Positions 1-5,315 are shown, counted from the stretch's first letter. The stretch: DNA of 5,604 nt from Deltaproteobacteria bacterium (GCA_019312685.1 JAFDCR010000127.1:1-5604), one strand, 5' to 3'. Numbers and translations: made by a program. Notes: a model not told the origin generated them from the sequence alone.

Positions 1-96
1 AACTCCTAACCCGACAGTGATGCATATATCCGATATTTCGGTTCGGCCGAGAGAATTATTCTCAATATCAGGTATTCTGTCTTTTTTTAATTTCAT
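1..96 (-). CDS. possible 5' end of a gene running off the left edge
   Basis: On the minus strand an ATG at 96-94 opens a frame that has no stop for the 32 codons to the window edge. It begins MKLKKDRIPD, is charged at first, and becomes more hydrophobic at the edge (ICITVGLGV). The in-frame stop upstream (a TAG near 130) leaves this ATG as the only usual start codon. There is no Shine-Dalgarno sequence before it; the upstream bases are AT-rich. It lies 76 nt after the stop of the small minus-strand gene and has the same direction, so it could be the next gene. Against it, a plus-strand frame is also open through most of this stretch (from base 2 to about 99), and the region is too short to judge coding. 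No family is recognised. Confidence 0.27.
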   Translation of the reverse strand, partial: MKLKKDRIPDIENNSLGRTEISDICITVGLGV

Positions 97-172
97 ATAA
101 TTACAATTTATGCTTTCTAAAGATTGCTCGTACTATTTGCTGCCTGTTATACCAATAGAATAACAACCGCCC

Positions 173-337
173 TTACTTCCCTAATGTTGCTTTATAGATA
201 CCTGTTTCATAAACCTTACAGATATCCATCGCCATCCTTGAAGGGATGCCCAGACAGGTAAGCCGGCAGTAGATATGCAGCGGATTCAGCCGGTGTCTCA
301 TTCTGTCCAGAAAGCTTATTTTTCTATTGATATTCAT
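173..337 (-). CDS. 54-residue small basic protein, uncharacterised
   Basis: A complete short gene: ATG at 337-335, TAA at 175-173. It is preceded by AGGA at 347-344 with a 6-nt spacer, one of the best ribosome binding sites in the window. The protein begins MNINRKISFLDRMRHRLNPL and continues with HIYCRL, a Gly-Ile-Pro turn and an amphipathic stretch ending near KVYETGIYK. It is basic, has three Cys (24, 28, 40), and has no signal peptide or membrane helix. The core RHRLNPLHxYCRL followed by a GL/GI turn and a terminal xxYE reminds me of small uncharacterised proteins in Desulfobacterota genomes; this is from memory and unsearched. It lies 250 nt downstream of the M48 protease on the same strand and may have its own promoter. 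Cys24 and Cys28 are three residues apart, but no complete metal-binding site is evident. Function unknown. Confidence 0.62.
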   Translation of the reverse strand: MNINRKISFLDRMRHRLNPLHIYCRLTCLGIPSRMAMDICKVYETGIYKATLGK

Positions 338-368
338 GATAAATCCTAACTTCGTTTTTTTCCCTGGT

Positions 369-399
369 TTGCTACCTACTCATCGCCTTTGCCTATAAT
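369..399 (+). promoter_or_regulatory. candidate plus-strand sigma70-type promoter
   Basis: A perfect -10 hexamer TATAAT (394-399) has TTGCTA (369-374, four of six consensus bases) 19 nt upstream, longer than the ideal 17. It would start transcription near 406, into a short plus-strand frame (470-532) and then antisense to the 3' end of the protease gene. AT-rich DNA often produces such hexamers by chance. Confidence 0.22.
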
Positions 400-469
400 A
401 TTGCAATTAACGGGCCATTTTGGGAAATATCAAATAAATATAATAATATCAAAATATTATAAGGACAGA

Positions 470-532
470 ATGGGCACTGAAATCTGGATCCGGGAAAGAG
501 GGATTGGTGATATAACCAGACAACTATGCTAA
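470..532 (+). CDS. possible 20-residue micro-ORF
   Basis: ATG at 470, TAA at 530-532. AAGGA (461-465) precedes the start with a 4-nt spacer, slightly short. The peptide MGTEIWIRERGIGDITRQLC is polar with no membrane segment. It lies downstream of the candidate plus-strand promoter at 369-399 and is opposite in direction to its neighbours. Chance is a strong alternative at this length; it is listed only because a promoter, a Shine-Dalgarno sequence and an ORF occur in order. Confidence 0.15.
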   Translation: MGTEIWIRERGIGDITRQLC

Positions 533-587
533 AAACCCAATATGGTAATTATTATCAGTAAAGAGAAAATCCTTTGGGGTAATCAAC

Positions 588-2519
588 TCAAATCCTCACC
601 CAGGGCGGCAGAGGACAATCAAGGGCATAGACCAGCAGGCGGAAAAACTCCGCCTCCTTCATGGTGATCCGGTTGTCGTGGACAAGGCATTGAAAAGAGG
701 CGTCAACAAGCTGCTGCTTTACTTTAGGACCAAGGCCGGCCAACCGGTTAAGGACTTCGGGAAGTTTGATGCTTTTGCACGCTTCTCTGTCCAAATACTG
801 CATTCCGGAACCCTGCCTGCCGAAAGTTTCTGCAGCCTTCACAAAGGCTTCCCGGGCCTCGTCATTTTCATGCCCGAGATTTGCCAGAAGTGAAAGAACG
901 GCGGATGTTTCAGCCGCCGCCTCCTTAACCGATCTTATCACTTTCACGGAACTCAGAGGTTTGACGAAATTTCTTTCCAGACGCCTGAGAACAACATGCT
1001 CCAGAGTAAATTCAAACAGGCTGATCCGCTTGTCGGCCTTGATCAGATCGTCGATGTTCTTTTCAAACCTTCTGAACTGTTCAAAGGACATGGAACGCAG
1101 CGAAGCCATTGCCAGATCCATCAGGGGTAGTCTTGCTTCCTCCTCCAGGGACGACAGCAAAGGCAGGATTTTCTCAGTTGCCGCAAAAACGGCCTTATCC
1201 GCCCCGGTTTTCAAAAGCTGCATCTGACGGGTCCGGACGGTTTCGTCCCGGTCGAGTAAAAGCCCGTAAATTACCGCCCTGGCCCCGAAGGGATTATCTG
1301 CCGCCTCCCGGATTCCGGCCGGCAGTGAACCGAGCAGGCTGCGGGCATACTCCATGTGCTCCCTTATCGGGACACCGATATCCCGGCTGACATTCTTCAC
1401 ATCCGGAGCAGAAACCGCCAGGGCCGCCACCGCTGCTCCTGCCGGACGCTGCTCCTGGCCCCTTATTTTCGCCGAATCAGCTATCTCCTCCTTGCCTTGC
1501 AATTGCGCCTGACTTCTCGCCACTTTCGGATAAACGCCCTTAAAGGAGGGATCCAGCCTTGTTATTCTTTCAGACAAAGGAGGATGGGTTGAGAACGCTT
1601 CAGCCCAACTGGCTTTCAGGCCGTTACTGAAGAACATGTGGCTGATTTCCTCAGCCTTGCCGTGGCTCATAAGAGAACCTGCCGCCAGGCCGCCTATTTT
1701 CTTGAGGGCCCCTGCAAGCCCCTCCGTATTACGGGTAAACTGTACGGCCGAGGCATCGGCAAGATATTCCCGCTGCCGCGAAACAGCGCTCTTGATGAGC
1801 TTGCCGAAAAACACCCCCACATATCCGAGTATCAGCAGCGCCAGCCCGAACAGAACTGAGCCGCCGCTGTTCTTACTGCGGCTCCGGCTGGAACCGCGCA
1901 GAATCGCCCGGCCGATCAGAGCGATCAACAGAATGCCGTGAAGAATCCCGACCAGCTTCAGGTCGAGCTTCATGTCGCCATTCAGTATATGGCTGAACTC
2001 ATGGGCGATGACACCCTGCAACTCATCCCGGCTGAGGGTTTCCAGCGCCCCCTGAGTGATGCCGATCACCGCGTCATCCGGTGAAAATCCGGCGGCAAAG
2101 GCATTGATGCCCTTTTCATGCTCAAGCAGATAGACCGGGGGCACCGGCACCCCGGAAGCAATTGCCATTTCCTCAACAATATTTAAAAGTCTTTTTTTCA
2201 GAAAATCATCAGTGCCTGCCGGGATCAGTTTTCCGCCCAGCATTTCCGCCACTGCGCCGCCACCTGATTTGAGTATGGAAATCTTATAAAGAGAGCCGCT
2301 GATAACCACCAGAAGCGTCACCAGGGCCACAATGGCAAATAACTCCAGGTCCCAGAAATTAACAGGGGAAAATTGGCCTGTGTCGGTCTCCTGGTAGACG
2401 ACGAAACCCATGATTACCACATAGATCGCAACAATGATAATAAAGACCGCCAGTCCCATATAGATGATCAGCTGACTGGTTTTCTTGCGCGCGGTATCCT
2501 GACTGGCAAAAAAATCCAT
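588..2519 (-). CDS. HtpX-like M48 membrane metalloprotease with long C-terminal extension
   Basis: An inner-membrane zinc metallopeptidase (643 residues, ATG at 2519-2517, TGA stop) expected to take part in membrane-protein quality control. Two hydrophobic segments (about 17-41 and 57-78) precede a catalytic domain with HEFSH at 173-177: His173 and His177 bind zinc and Glu174 is catalytic. Glu251 in QREYLAD is the third zinc ligand. Two more hydrophobic segments lie at about 187-207 and 221-240, giving the four-segment HtpX plan. STHPPLSERI at 310-319 is the usual motif closing the M48 core. HtpX of E. coli ends near residue 293; here about 310 further residues follow. They are helical, with an Ala-rich linker (about 355-375) and two segments of TerB-like pattern (about 486-515, LIKADKRISLFEF; and 611-640, CLVHDNRITMKEAEFF). 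LemA lies 30 nt upstream. The start has a modest site, AGG, with 5 nt to the ATG. An out-of-frame ATG lies 4 nt further upstream. Confidence 0.93.
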   Translation of the reverse strand: MDFFASQDTARKKTSQLIIYMGLAVFIIIVAIYVVIMGFVVYQETDTGQFSPVNFWDLELFAIVALVTLLVVISGSLYKISILKSGGGAVAEMLGGKLIPAGTDDFLKKRLLNIVEEMAIASGVPVPPVYLLEHEKGINAFAAGFSPDDAVIGITQGALETLSRDELQGVIAHEFSHILNGDMKLDLKLVGILHGILLIALIGRAILRGSSRSRSKNSGGSVLFGLALLILGYVGVFFGKLIKSAVSRQREYLADASAVQFTRNTEGLAGALKKIGGLAAGSLMSHGKAEEISHMFFSNGLKASWAEAFSTHPPLSERITRLDPSFKGVYPKVARSQAQLQGKEEIADSAKIRGQEQRPAGAAVAALAVSAPDVKNVSRDIGVPIREHMEYARSLLGSLPAGIREAADNPFGARAVIYGLLLDRDETVRTRQMQLLKTGADKAVFAATEKILPLLSSLEEEARLPLMDLAMASLRSMSFEQFRRFEKNIDDLIKADKRISLFEFTLEHVVLRRLERNFVKPLSSVKVIRSVKEAAAETSAVLSLLANLGHENDEAREAFVKAAETFGRQGSGMQYLDREACKSIKLPEVLNRLAGLGPKVKQQLVDASFQCLVHDNRITMKEAEFFRLLVYALDCPLPPWVRI

Positions 2520-2549
2520 ACATACCTGAAAAGATTTCTGCGTCTTGAT

Positions 2550-3149
2550 TTAAAAAGAAACCTTGGGCGCTTCCCTTTCCGCCTCCTCTTTTATTTCAAA
2601 AAGCTGGGCCTCTTTGAATCCAAAGGAATTGGCAATAATATTATTTGGAAAAACCTCCCGGGCGGTATTATAGGTCATAACGTAATCGTTGAACGCCTGG
2701 CGGGCAAACGCCACCTTGTTTTCCGTGGTGGTCAGCTCCTCACTGAGCTGCATCATGTTCTGGTTGGCTTTAAGGTCGGGATATGCCTCAACTAGGGCGA
2801 ACAAACGGCCGAGGGTTCCGGTCAGGGTACTCTCAGCCCCTATAAGACCTTGGATTGCTTCAATATCCCCTGGATCCGTCGATGCTTTTTTCATGGCGTT
2901 TGAGGCCTGATTCCTGGCCTCGATAACTGCTTCCAGGGTTTCACGTTCGTGCTTTATGTATCCCTTTGCAGTTTCAACCAGGTTCGGTATCAGGTCATAT
3001 CTTCGTTTGAGCTGTACGTCAATCTGGGCAAAAGCATTCTTGAAGCGATTCCTCAACTGGATCAGCTTATTGTAGATAGATACAATGAAGACAATACACA
3101 ATACTATGACAGCTAAAATGACAAGCAACACAATCGTTCCCGTACCCAT
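2550..3149 (-). CDS. lemA: LemA family membrane protein
   Basis: A typical LemA protein of 199 residues. One N-terminal membrane helix (about residues 3-25, IVLLVILAVIVLCIVFIVS) is followed by a long helical domain with family hallmarks: YNKLIQLRNR, NAFAQIDVQLKRRYDLIPNLVE, a KGYIKHE segment and FNDYVMTYN near the C-terminus. LemA proteins are membrane-anchored with an elongated helical bundle; their biochemical role is unsettled, but lemA next to an htpX-type gene is a recurring arrangement. Start choice: a GTG at 3155 is also in frame, but it lies within the Shine-Dalgarno sequence GGGAGGTG, which serves the ATG at 3149-3147 with about 5 nt after GGAGG. An AGGAG further upstream could serve the GTG, giving 201 residues, so the start is not fully settled. 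The protease follows after 30 nt with no terminator between, so the two are almost certainly cotranscribed. Confidence 0.94.
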   Translation of the reverse strand: MGTGTIVLLVILAVIVLCIVFIVSIYNKLIQLRNRFKNAFAQIDVQLKRRYDLIPNLVETAKGYIKHERETLEAVIEARNQASNAMKKASTDPGDIEAIQGLIGAESTLTGTLGRLFALVEAYPDLKANQNMMQLSEELTTTENKVAFARQAFNDYVMTYNTAREVFPNNIIANSFGFKEAQLFEIKEEAEREAPKVSF

Positions 3150-3244
3150 TTGCACCTCCCGCTCCTGATTAAGATTTCTTACTGTTGATCCTATTTTCTC
3201 AAAGCGTTAATTTCGGCACTTCATAAACAAAAAACATCCATGTG

Positions 3245-3565
3245 TTATTGACATACAACCTCAGATCCCGGGGACAGGGAACTCAGGCAGGCAACCACCT
3301 TGTTCTGTTCATCTTCAGTCAGTTGAACACCCTGTTTAATCATAAACGTTACGGTCGTTTCCCACTGGCGGATACTCTTGGTGCCAAGGGCACTGCATAT
3401 CCGTGTTTTATAATGACAGCTCACGCATTTGGTATCTACAATGGAACCGCAGACTGCTGCGGAAGGCACCTCTCCGATTTCCTTTGTTCCACTGCAGGCC
3501 GAGACAAACAGTAGCAAAAACACCCCCCCCAAAACAGCCGGAATGAATTCACCTGTTCTCTTCAT
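3245..3565 (-). CDS. monohaem cytochrome c lipoprotein
   Basis: A small exported c-type cytochrome of 106 residues, probably an electron carrier anchored by lipid and facing the periplasm; its redox partner is unknown. The N-terminus has MKR, a hydrophobic core (about 8-20) and a lipobox FVSAC with Cys24 as the lipidated residue. The haem site is CVSCH at 47-51, giving two thioether cysteines and the proximal His51. Met75, in the W-x-x-TV-x-x-MI pattern, is the likely distal ligand; the LT-x-x-E-x-x-x-V stretch that follows is usual for small class I cytochromes. Four additional cysteines (39, 57, 93, 105) could form disulfides; Cys57 lies in RICSALG. Start choice: ATG at 3565-3563 has GGGAG with a 6-nt spacer. 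An in-frame ATG at 3589 would add eight residues (MIPWWEPT) that do not suit a signal peptide. A run of eight G lies in the signal-peptide codons. LemA begins 95 nt downstream in the same direction. Confidence 0.85.
   Translation of the reverse strand: MKRTGEFIPAVLGGVFLLLFVSACSGTKEIGEVPSAAVCGSIVDTKCVSCHYKTRICSALGTKSIRQWETTVTFMIKQGVQLTEDEQNKVVACLSSLSPGSEVVCQ
3523..3530 (-). repeat. G8 homopolymer inside the cytochrome gene
   Basis: Eight consecutive C on the plus strand (eight G in the coding sense) fall in the Gly-Gly-Val codons of the cytochrome signal peptide and are followed shortly by a T-rich stretch. A one-base slip would shift the frame before the lipobox and haem site and abolish the protein. 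Tracts of this length can act as slippage hot spots, and they are also common places for sequencing error. Confidence 0.5.
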
Positions 3566-3593
3566 AGTAGGCTCCCACCATGGAATCATTCTG

Positions 3594-3621
3594 AATATCT
3601 TTTTTAACAGAGGAACAGCAA
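3594..3621 (-). promoter_or_regulatory. weak candidate promoter for the cytochrome-lemA-protease genes
   Basis: On the minus strand TTGCTG (3621-3616) and GATATT (3599-3594) are separated by 16 nt and lie about 30 nt before the chosen cytochrome start. Matches to the sigma70 consensus are three and four of six. Placement is good but the boxes are weak, and no better pair was found near the start. Confidence 0.22.
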
Positions 3622-3641
3622 AACTATTATTTTCATCAATA

Positions 3642-3718
3642 TCAGCTGTCAGTTCTCAACTTTCAGCTCTTATTCTGCTTCCCTTTTGCCTTTTGACGTT
3701 TACCTATTGCCTTTATTC
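3642..3718. repeat. degenerate heptad repeat array, 11 in-phase units
   Basis: Read in sevens from 3642, the plus strand shows unbroken 7-bp periodicity. Four units follow TCAGCTG, TCAGTTC, TCAACTT, TCAGCTC. Two diverged units come next. They are followed by TTTTGCC, TTTTGAC, GTTTACC, TATTGCC and a last TTTATTC. On the other strand the two unit types read approximately GAACTGA and GGCAAAA. The array is noncoding and lies 77 nt upstream of the cytochrome start. Heptameric tandem repeats in intergenic DNA are known in several bacterial groups, with no settled function. Confidence 0.6.
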
Positions 3719-3778
3719 CCCGTCTTTTATCATCATTTTTTCCCTCGACACCTTGGCCCCTTGTGTCTGTCAATCATT

Positions 3779-3829
3779 GGATTGTCTCGTTATCCAACAA
3801 TCGTCGTCTGTATTGTAAGACGACAATCC
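3779..3829. repeat. nested inverted repeat
   Basis: The outer arms GGATTGTC (3779-3786) and GACAATCC (3822-3829) are perfectly complementary over 8 bp. Inside, GTCGTCT (3803-3809) and AGACGAC (3818-3824) form a 7-bp stem with an 8-nt loop and share bases with the outer arm, so the two pairings exclude each other. A third option, CAATC (3771-3775) with GATTG (3780-3784), also competes. There is no T-run after it, so it is not an obvious terminator. It lies 214 nt upstream of the cytochrome start and could be a regulator site or an RNA switch-like element; neither is shown. Confidence 0.45.
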
Positions 3830-3985
3830 TCGACCCCTGTCCTTTATATGACACCTTTCCTGCAAAGAAATATCTTATTTTTCAGAGAGTTGCACTAATT
3901 AATTTCCGGAGATGAAAGCATTTTAAATTAACTTGTTCCCAAGCCGCTATGCCGCATTGGTTTAATGCTTACAATTCCTGGTGCC

Positions 3986-4018
3986 AATTATGGGTGTCGG
4001 CAAACACCATGAATAATT
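3986..4018. repeat. imperfect hairpin in intergenic DNA
   Basis: GGTGT (3993-3997) pairs with ACACC (4004-4008) around a 6-nt loop. With one bulged base, the stem extends into AATTA (3986-3990) and TAATT (4014-4018). The right arm also contains the 11-bp palindrome TGAAT-A-ATTCA at 4010-4020. No T-run follows on either strand. Purpose unknown; it may be the remnant of a dispersed repeat. Confidence 0.35.
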
Positions 4019-4078
4019 CATTATTACCCACAGCAGGGAACTGAGAATCCAAAAATTTACGTGGCTATAAACTATTTT

Positions 4079-4169
4079 CAGGTTTTGATAACCTGGCCTC
4101 CCGCCTGCGCGGGAGTGACTGTATTGTATGGTTTGTTATCCCCGCAAAGGCGGGAGGTAAGCGACCAGG
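4079..4169. repeat. REP-like hairpin cluster (BIME-like doublet)
   Basis: Three hairpins in about 90 nt. First, CAGGTT (4079-4084) with AACCTG (4090-4095), loop 5. Second, CTCCCGC (4098-4104) with GCGGGAG (4109-4115), loop 4. Third, CCCGC (4141-4145) with GCGGG (4150-4154), loop 4. The second and third are inverted copies of each other (CTCCCGCCT against the complement of AGGCGGGAG). Outer CCTGG (4092-4096) and CCAGG (4165-4169) can pair as well, so the whole can fold as one long stem. CCCGC-n4-GCGGG doublets are the classic form of dispersed REP elements, often spread by RAYT transposases. None is encoded here. Confidence 0.65.
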
Positions 4170-4334
4170 GGGAGACTCCGATCCAGTTTTTGTTCAGCAG
4201 TAATCTTCAAGTATACTAAAAAACCTGAGAATCATTAAGAACCACAAAAATTTATTTGAAAAATAATATCTGCCGTTTATTCTAGTTATCTAGGGTTTGA
4301 ATGAAGGATTTAGGACATTTTGTGCTTTAAACGC
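4170..4334. other. AT-rich intergenic stretch without a recognisable gene
   Basis: Between the REP-like cluster and the operator-like repeats upstream of the EEP gene the DNA is AT-rich, with stops in all frames. I found no small ORF with a ribosome binding site, and no RNA gene. The only local symmetry is a short CTAG-n4-CTAG near 4284-4295. Confidence 0.45.
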
Positions 4335-4393
4335 AGTTTTACTACACCACATAAAACTACGAACCGTGTATGGGGCGGGAAATATCAATCCCG
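4335..4393. promoter_or_regulatory. two inverted repeats upstream of the EEP gene (possible operators)
   Basis: AGTTTTA (4335-4341) and TAAAACT (4352-4358) are perfect 7-bp arms around 10 nt. CGGGA (4376-4380) and TCCCG (4389-4393) are 5-bp arms around 8 nt. They lie about 90-150 nt before the EEP start, where a transcription factor might bind. No T-run follows either, which argues against terminators. The regulator is unknown. Confidence 0.3.
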
Positions 4394-4437
4394 AGAATCT
4401 ACTTGAACATATTGGGATAGTTTCCGGCCGGCTCAGG

Positions 4438-4468
4438 TTGAAAAATATCCGGATACCACAAATGTATT
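4438..4468 (+). promoter_or_regulatory. candidate promoter for the EEP gene
   Basis: TTGAAA (4438-4443, five of six consensus bases) and TGTATT (4463-4468, four of six) are 19 nt apart. Transcription would begin only about 10 nt before the ATG at 4486, consistent with the missing Shine-Dalgarno sequence and suggesting a very short leader or nearly leaderless mRNA. Spacing is longer than ideal. Confidence 0.25.
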
Positions 4469-4485
4469 AGTTTAAAAAATAAATC

Positions 4486-5295
4486 ATGCGTCTGCGAATC
4501 CTTTCCTATAACATGCACAGGGCTATCGGCGTTGACCGGCTCTTCAGGCCTGAAAGAATTGCCAGGGTTATCAATCATCACCAGGCCGACATAGTACTCC
4601 TGCAGGAGGTTGACGTAGGTGTCCCCCGCTCGCGAAATCTGGACCTGGCCAAAGAGATGGCTGAAGCTGCCGGTTACCCCTATTATGTTACCGGGCTTAA
4701 TGTCAAACTGTATAAGGGAATGTACGGCAACAGCACCTTGAGCAAATATCCGTTCATCCAGTCCAGAAATATAAATCTCACAATCGGGAGACGAAAAGCC
4801 AGGGGATGTCAATATTCCTCAATCCTGGTCAGCAATTCCTCGGGATTTTCCCAGAAAGTTGAAGTTTTCAATCTCCACCTCGGTCTTTCATCGCAGGAAC
4901 GGGTCCGTCAGATTGGACTTCTCATCCATTCAGATGAGTTCGCCTTCCTGTCGCCTGATACTCCATGCCTTGTCGGAGGGGATTTTAATGACTGGCGCAC
5001 CCTTTTGGGGCCGATCTTCACCGATATCCTGAATTTTCAATGTGCCACCAATCACAGCACCGGCTACCACAACCCCTATCTTACCTATCCGTCCTTCTCC
5101 CCTACCGGCGGACTCGATAAAATTTTCTACCGCGGTCCCCTGAAGCTCATCAACCGGCGGCGCTGCTGGATGGGGATCACCAGGCTTGCCAGCGATCATC
5201 TACCGGTTATTGCAGAATTCGAACTGCAGGCAGCTGATGAACCTGCAAAACCTGAGGATGCCCTCTCACCCGAAAACATAAATTTCCTGATATAG
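4486..5295 (+). CDS. endonuclease/exonuclease/phosphatase-fold hydrolase
   Basis: A 269-residue metal-dependent phosphodiesterase/phosphatase-fold enzyme with every EEP motif in order: SYNMHR with Asn9; LLQEVD with the metal-binding Glu41; GNSTLSKYP at 81-89; FNLHLG with catalytic His131; GGDFND with Asp166 and Asn168; GLDKIF with Asp211; and SDHLP with Asp237-His238. The pattern predicts an active Mg-dependent hydrolase. The family includes DNA nucleases, sphingomyelinases and inositol phosphatases, and sequence alone does not fix the substrate. No signal peptide or membrane helix is present, so it is probably cytoplasmic. The C-terminal 27 residues after the fold are acidic and variable. 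The start is fixed by an in-frame TAA at 4480-4482, just before the ATG; the next Met is residue 10. There is no Shine-Dalgarno sequence. An acyl-carrier domain gene follows after 20 nt in the same direction, which favours a link to lipid or acyl metabolism over DNA repair; this is inference. Confidence 0.92.
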   Translation: MRLRILSYNMHRAIGVDRLFRPERIARVINHHQADIVLLQEVDVGVPRSRNLDLAKEMAEAAGYPYYVTGLNVKLYKGMYGNSTLSKYPFIQSRNINLTIGRRKARGCQYSSILVSNSSGFSQKVEVFNLHLGLSSQERVRQIGLLIHSDEFAFLSPDTPCLVGGDFNDWRTLLGPIFTDILNFQCATNHSTGYHNPYLTYPSFSPTGGLDKIFYRGPLKLINRRRCWMGITRLASDHLPVIAEFELQAADEPAKPEDALSPENINFLI

Positions 5296-5315
5296 TCCTG
5301 TGCGTCTTGTGTTGT

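Larger units (their letters stand above)
338..587. other. AT-rich intergenic region with repeats between small gene and M48 protease
   Basis: This 250-nt stretch separates the protease stop from the 54-residue gene. It contains a 9-bp direct repeat AATATCAAA at 426-434 and 445-453 (19 bp apart) and a perfect inverted repeat ATAATAT-caaa-ATATTAT at 443-460. A TATAAT hexamer lies on the plus strand at 394-399, and TATTAT can be read on the minus strand from the same site. No GC-rich hairpin followed by a T-run was found on the minus strand to end the protease transcript, so read-through into the small gene is possible. Confidence 0.45.

Noticed and set aside
51..88. Palindrome GAGAAT-T-ATTCTC followed by a T7 run, as a plus-strand terminator
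   Set aside because: The T-run starts 19 nt after the stem, too far for an intrinsic terminator, and the stem is AT-rich with almost no loop.
145..165. Hairpin TGTTAT/ATAACA just after the small gene's stop, as its terminator
   Set aside because: The stem is weak, and no T-run follows it on the minus strand.
766..1941. Several plus-strand open frames of 70-153 codons
   Set aside because: All lie opposite the protease gene, are rich in Ser/Arg/Pro as expected of mirror frames of coding DNA, and have no domain signature.
2373..2795. 140-codon plus-strand open frame across the lemA-protease junction
   Set aside because: It is antisense to two well-supported genes with clear family motifs, its translation shows no recognisable domain, and there is no ribosome binding site worth noting.
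3156..3244. Separate promoter for lemA (TTGAGA near 3200)
   Set aside because: No acceptable -10 hexamer lies 16-18 nt downstream; the best candidates match only three of six positions.
3429..3818. 129-codon plus-strand frame opposite the cytochrome and the heptad array
   Set aside because: Its first part mirrors the cytochrome gene; the rest reads the pyrimidine-rich repeat as a Leu/Phe/Ser/Ile string, which is low-complexity rather than a real membrane protein.
3951..4046. 31-codon plus-strand frame starting at an ATG near 3949 (MPHWFNAYNSW...)
   Set aside because: No Shine-Dalgarno sequence, it overlaps the imperfect hairpin at 3986-4018, and its composition looks random.
4399..4812. 137-codon minus-strand frame with a protein-like tail (WYPDIFQPEPAGNYPNMFK)
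   Set aside because: About 80 percent of it is antisense to the N-terminal half of the EEP gene, whose motifs are certain. The natural-looking tail is only 29 codons, and the frame has no ribosome binding site.
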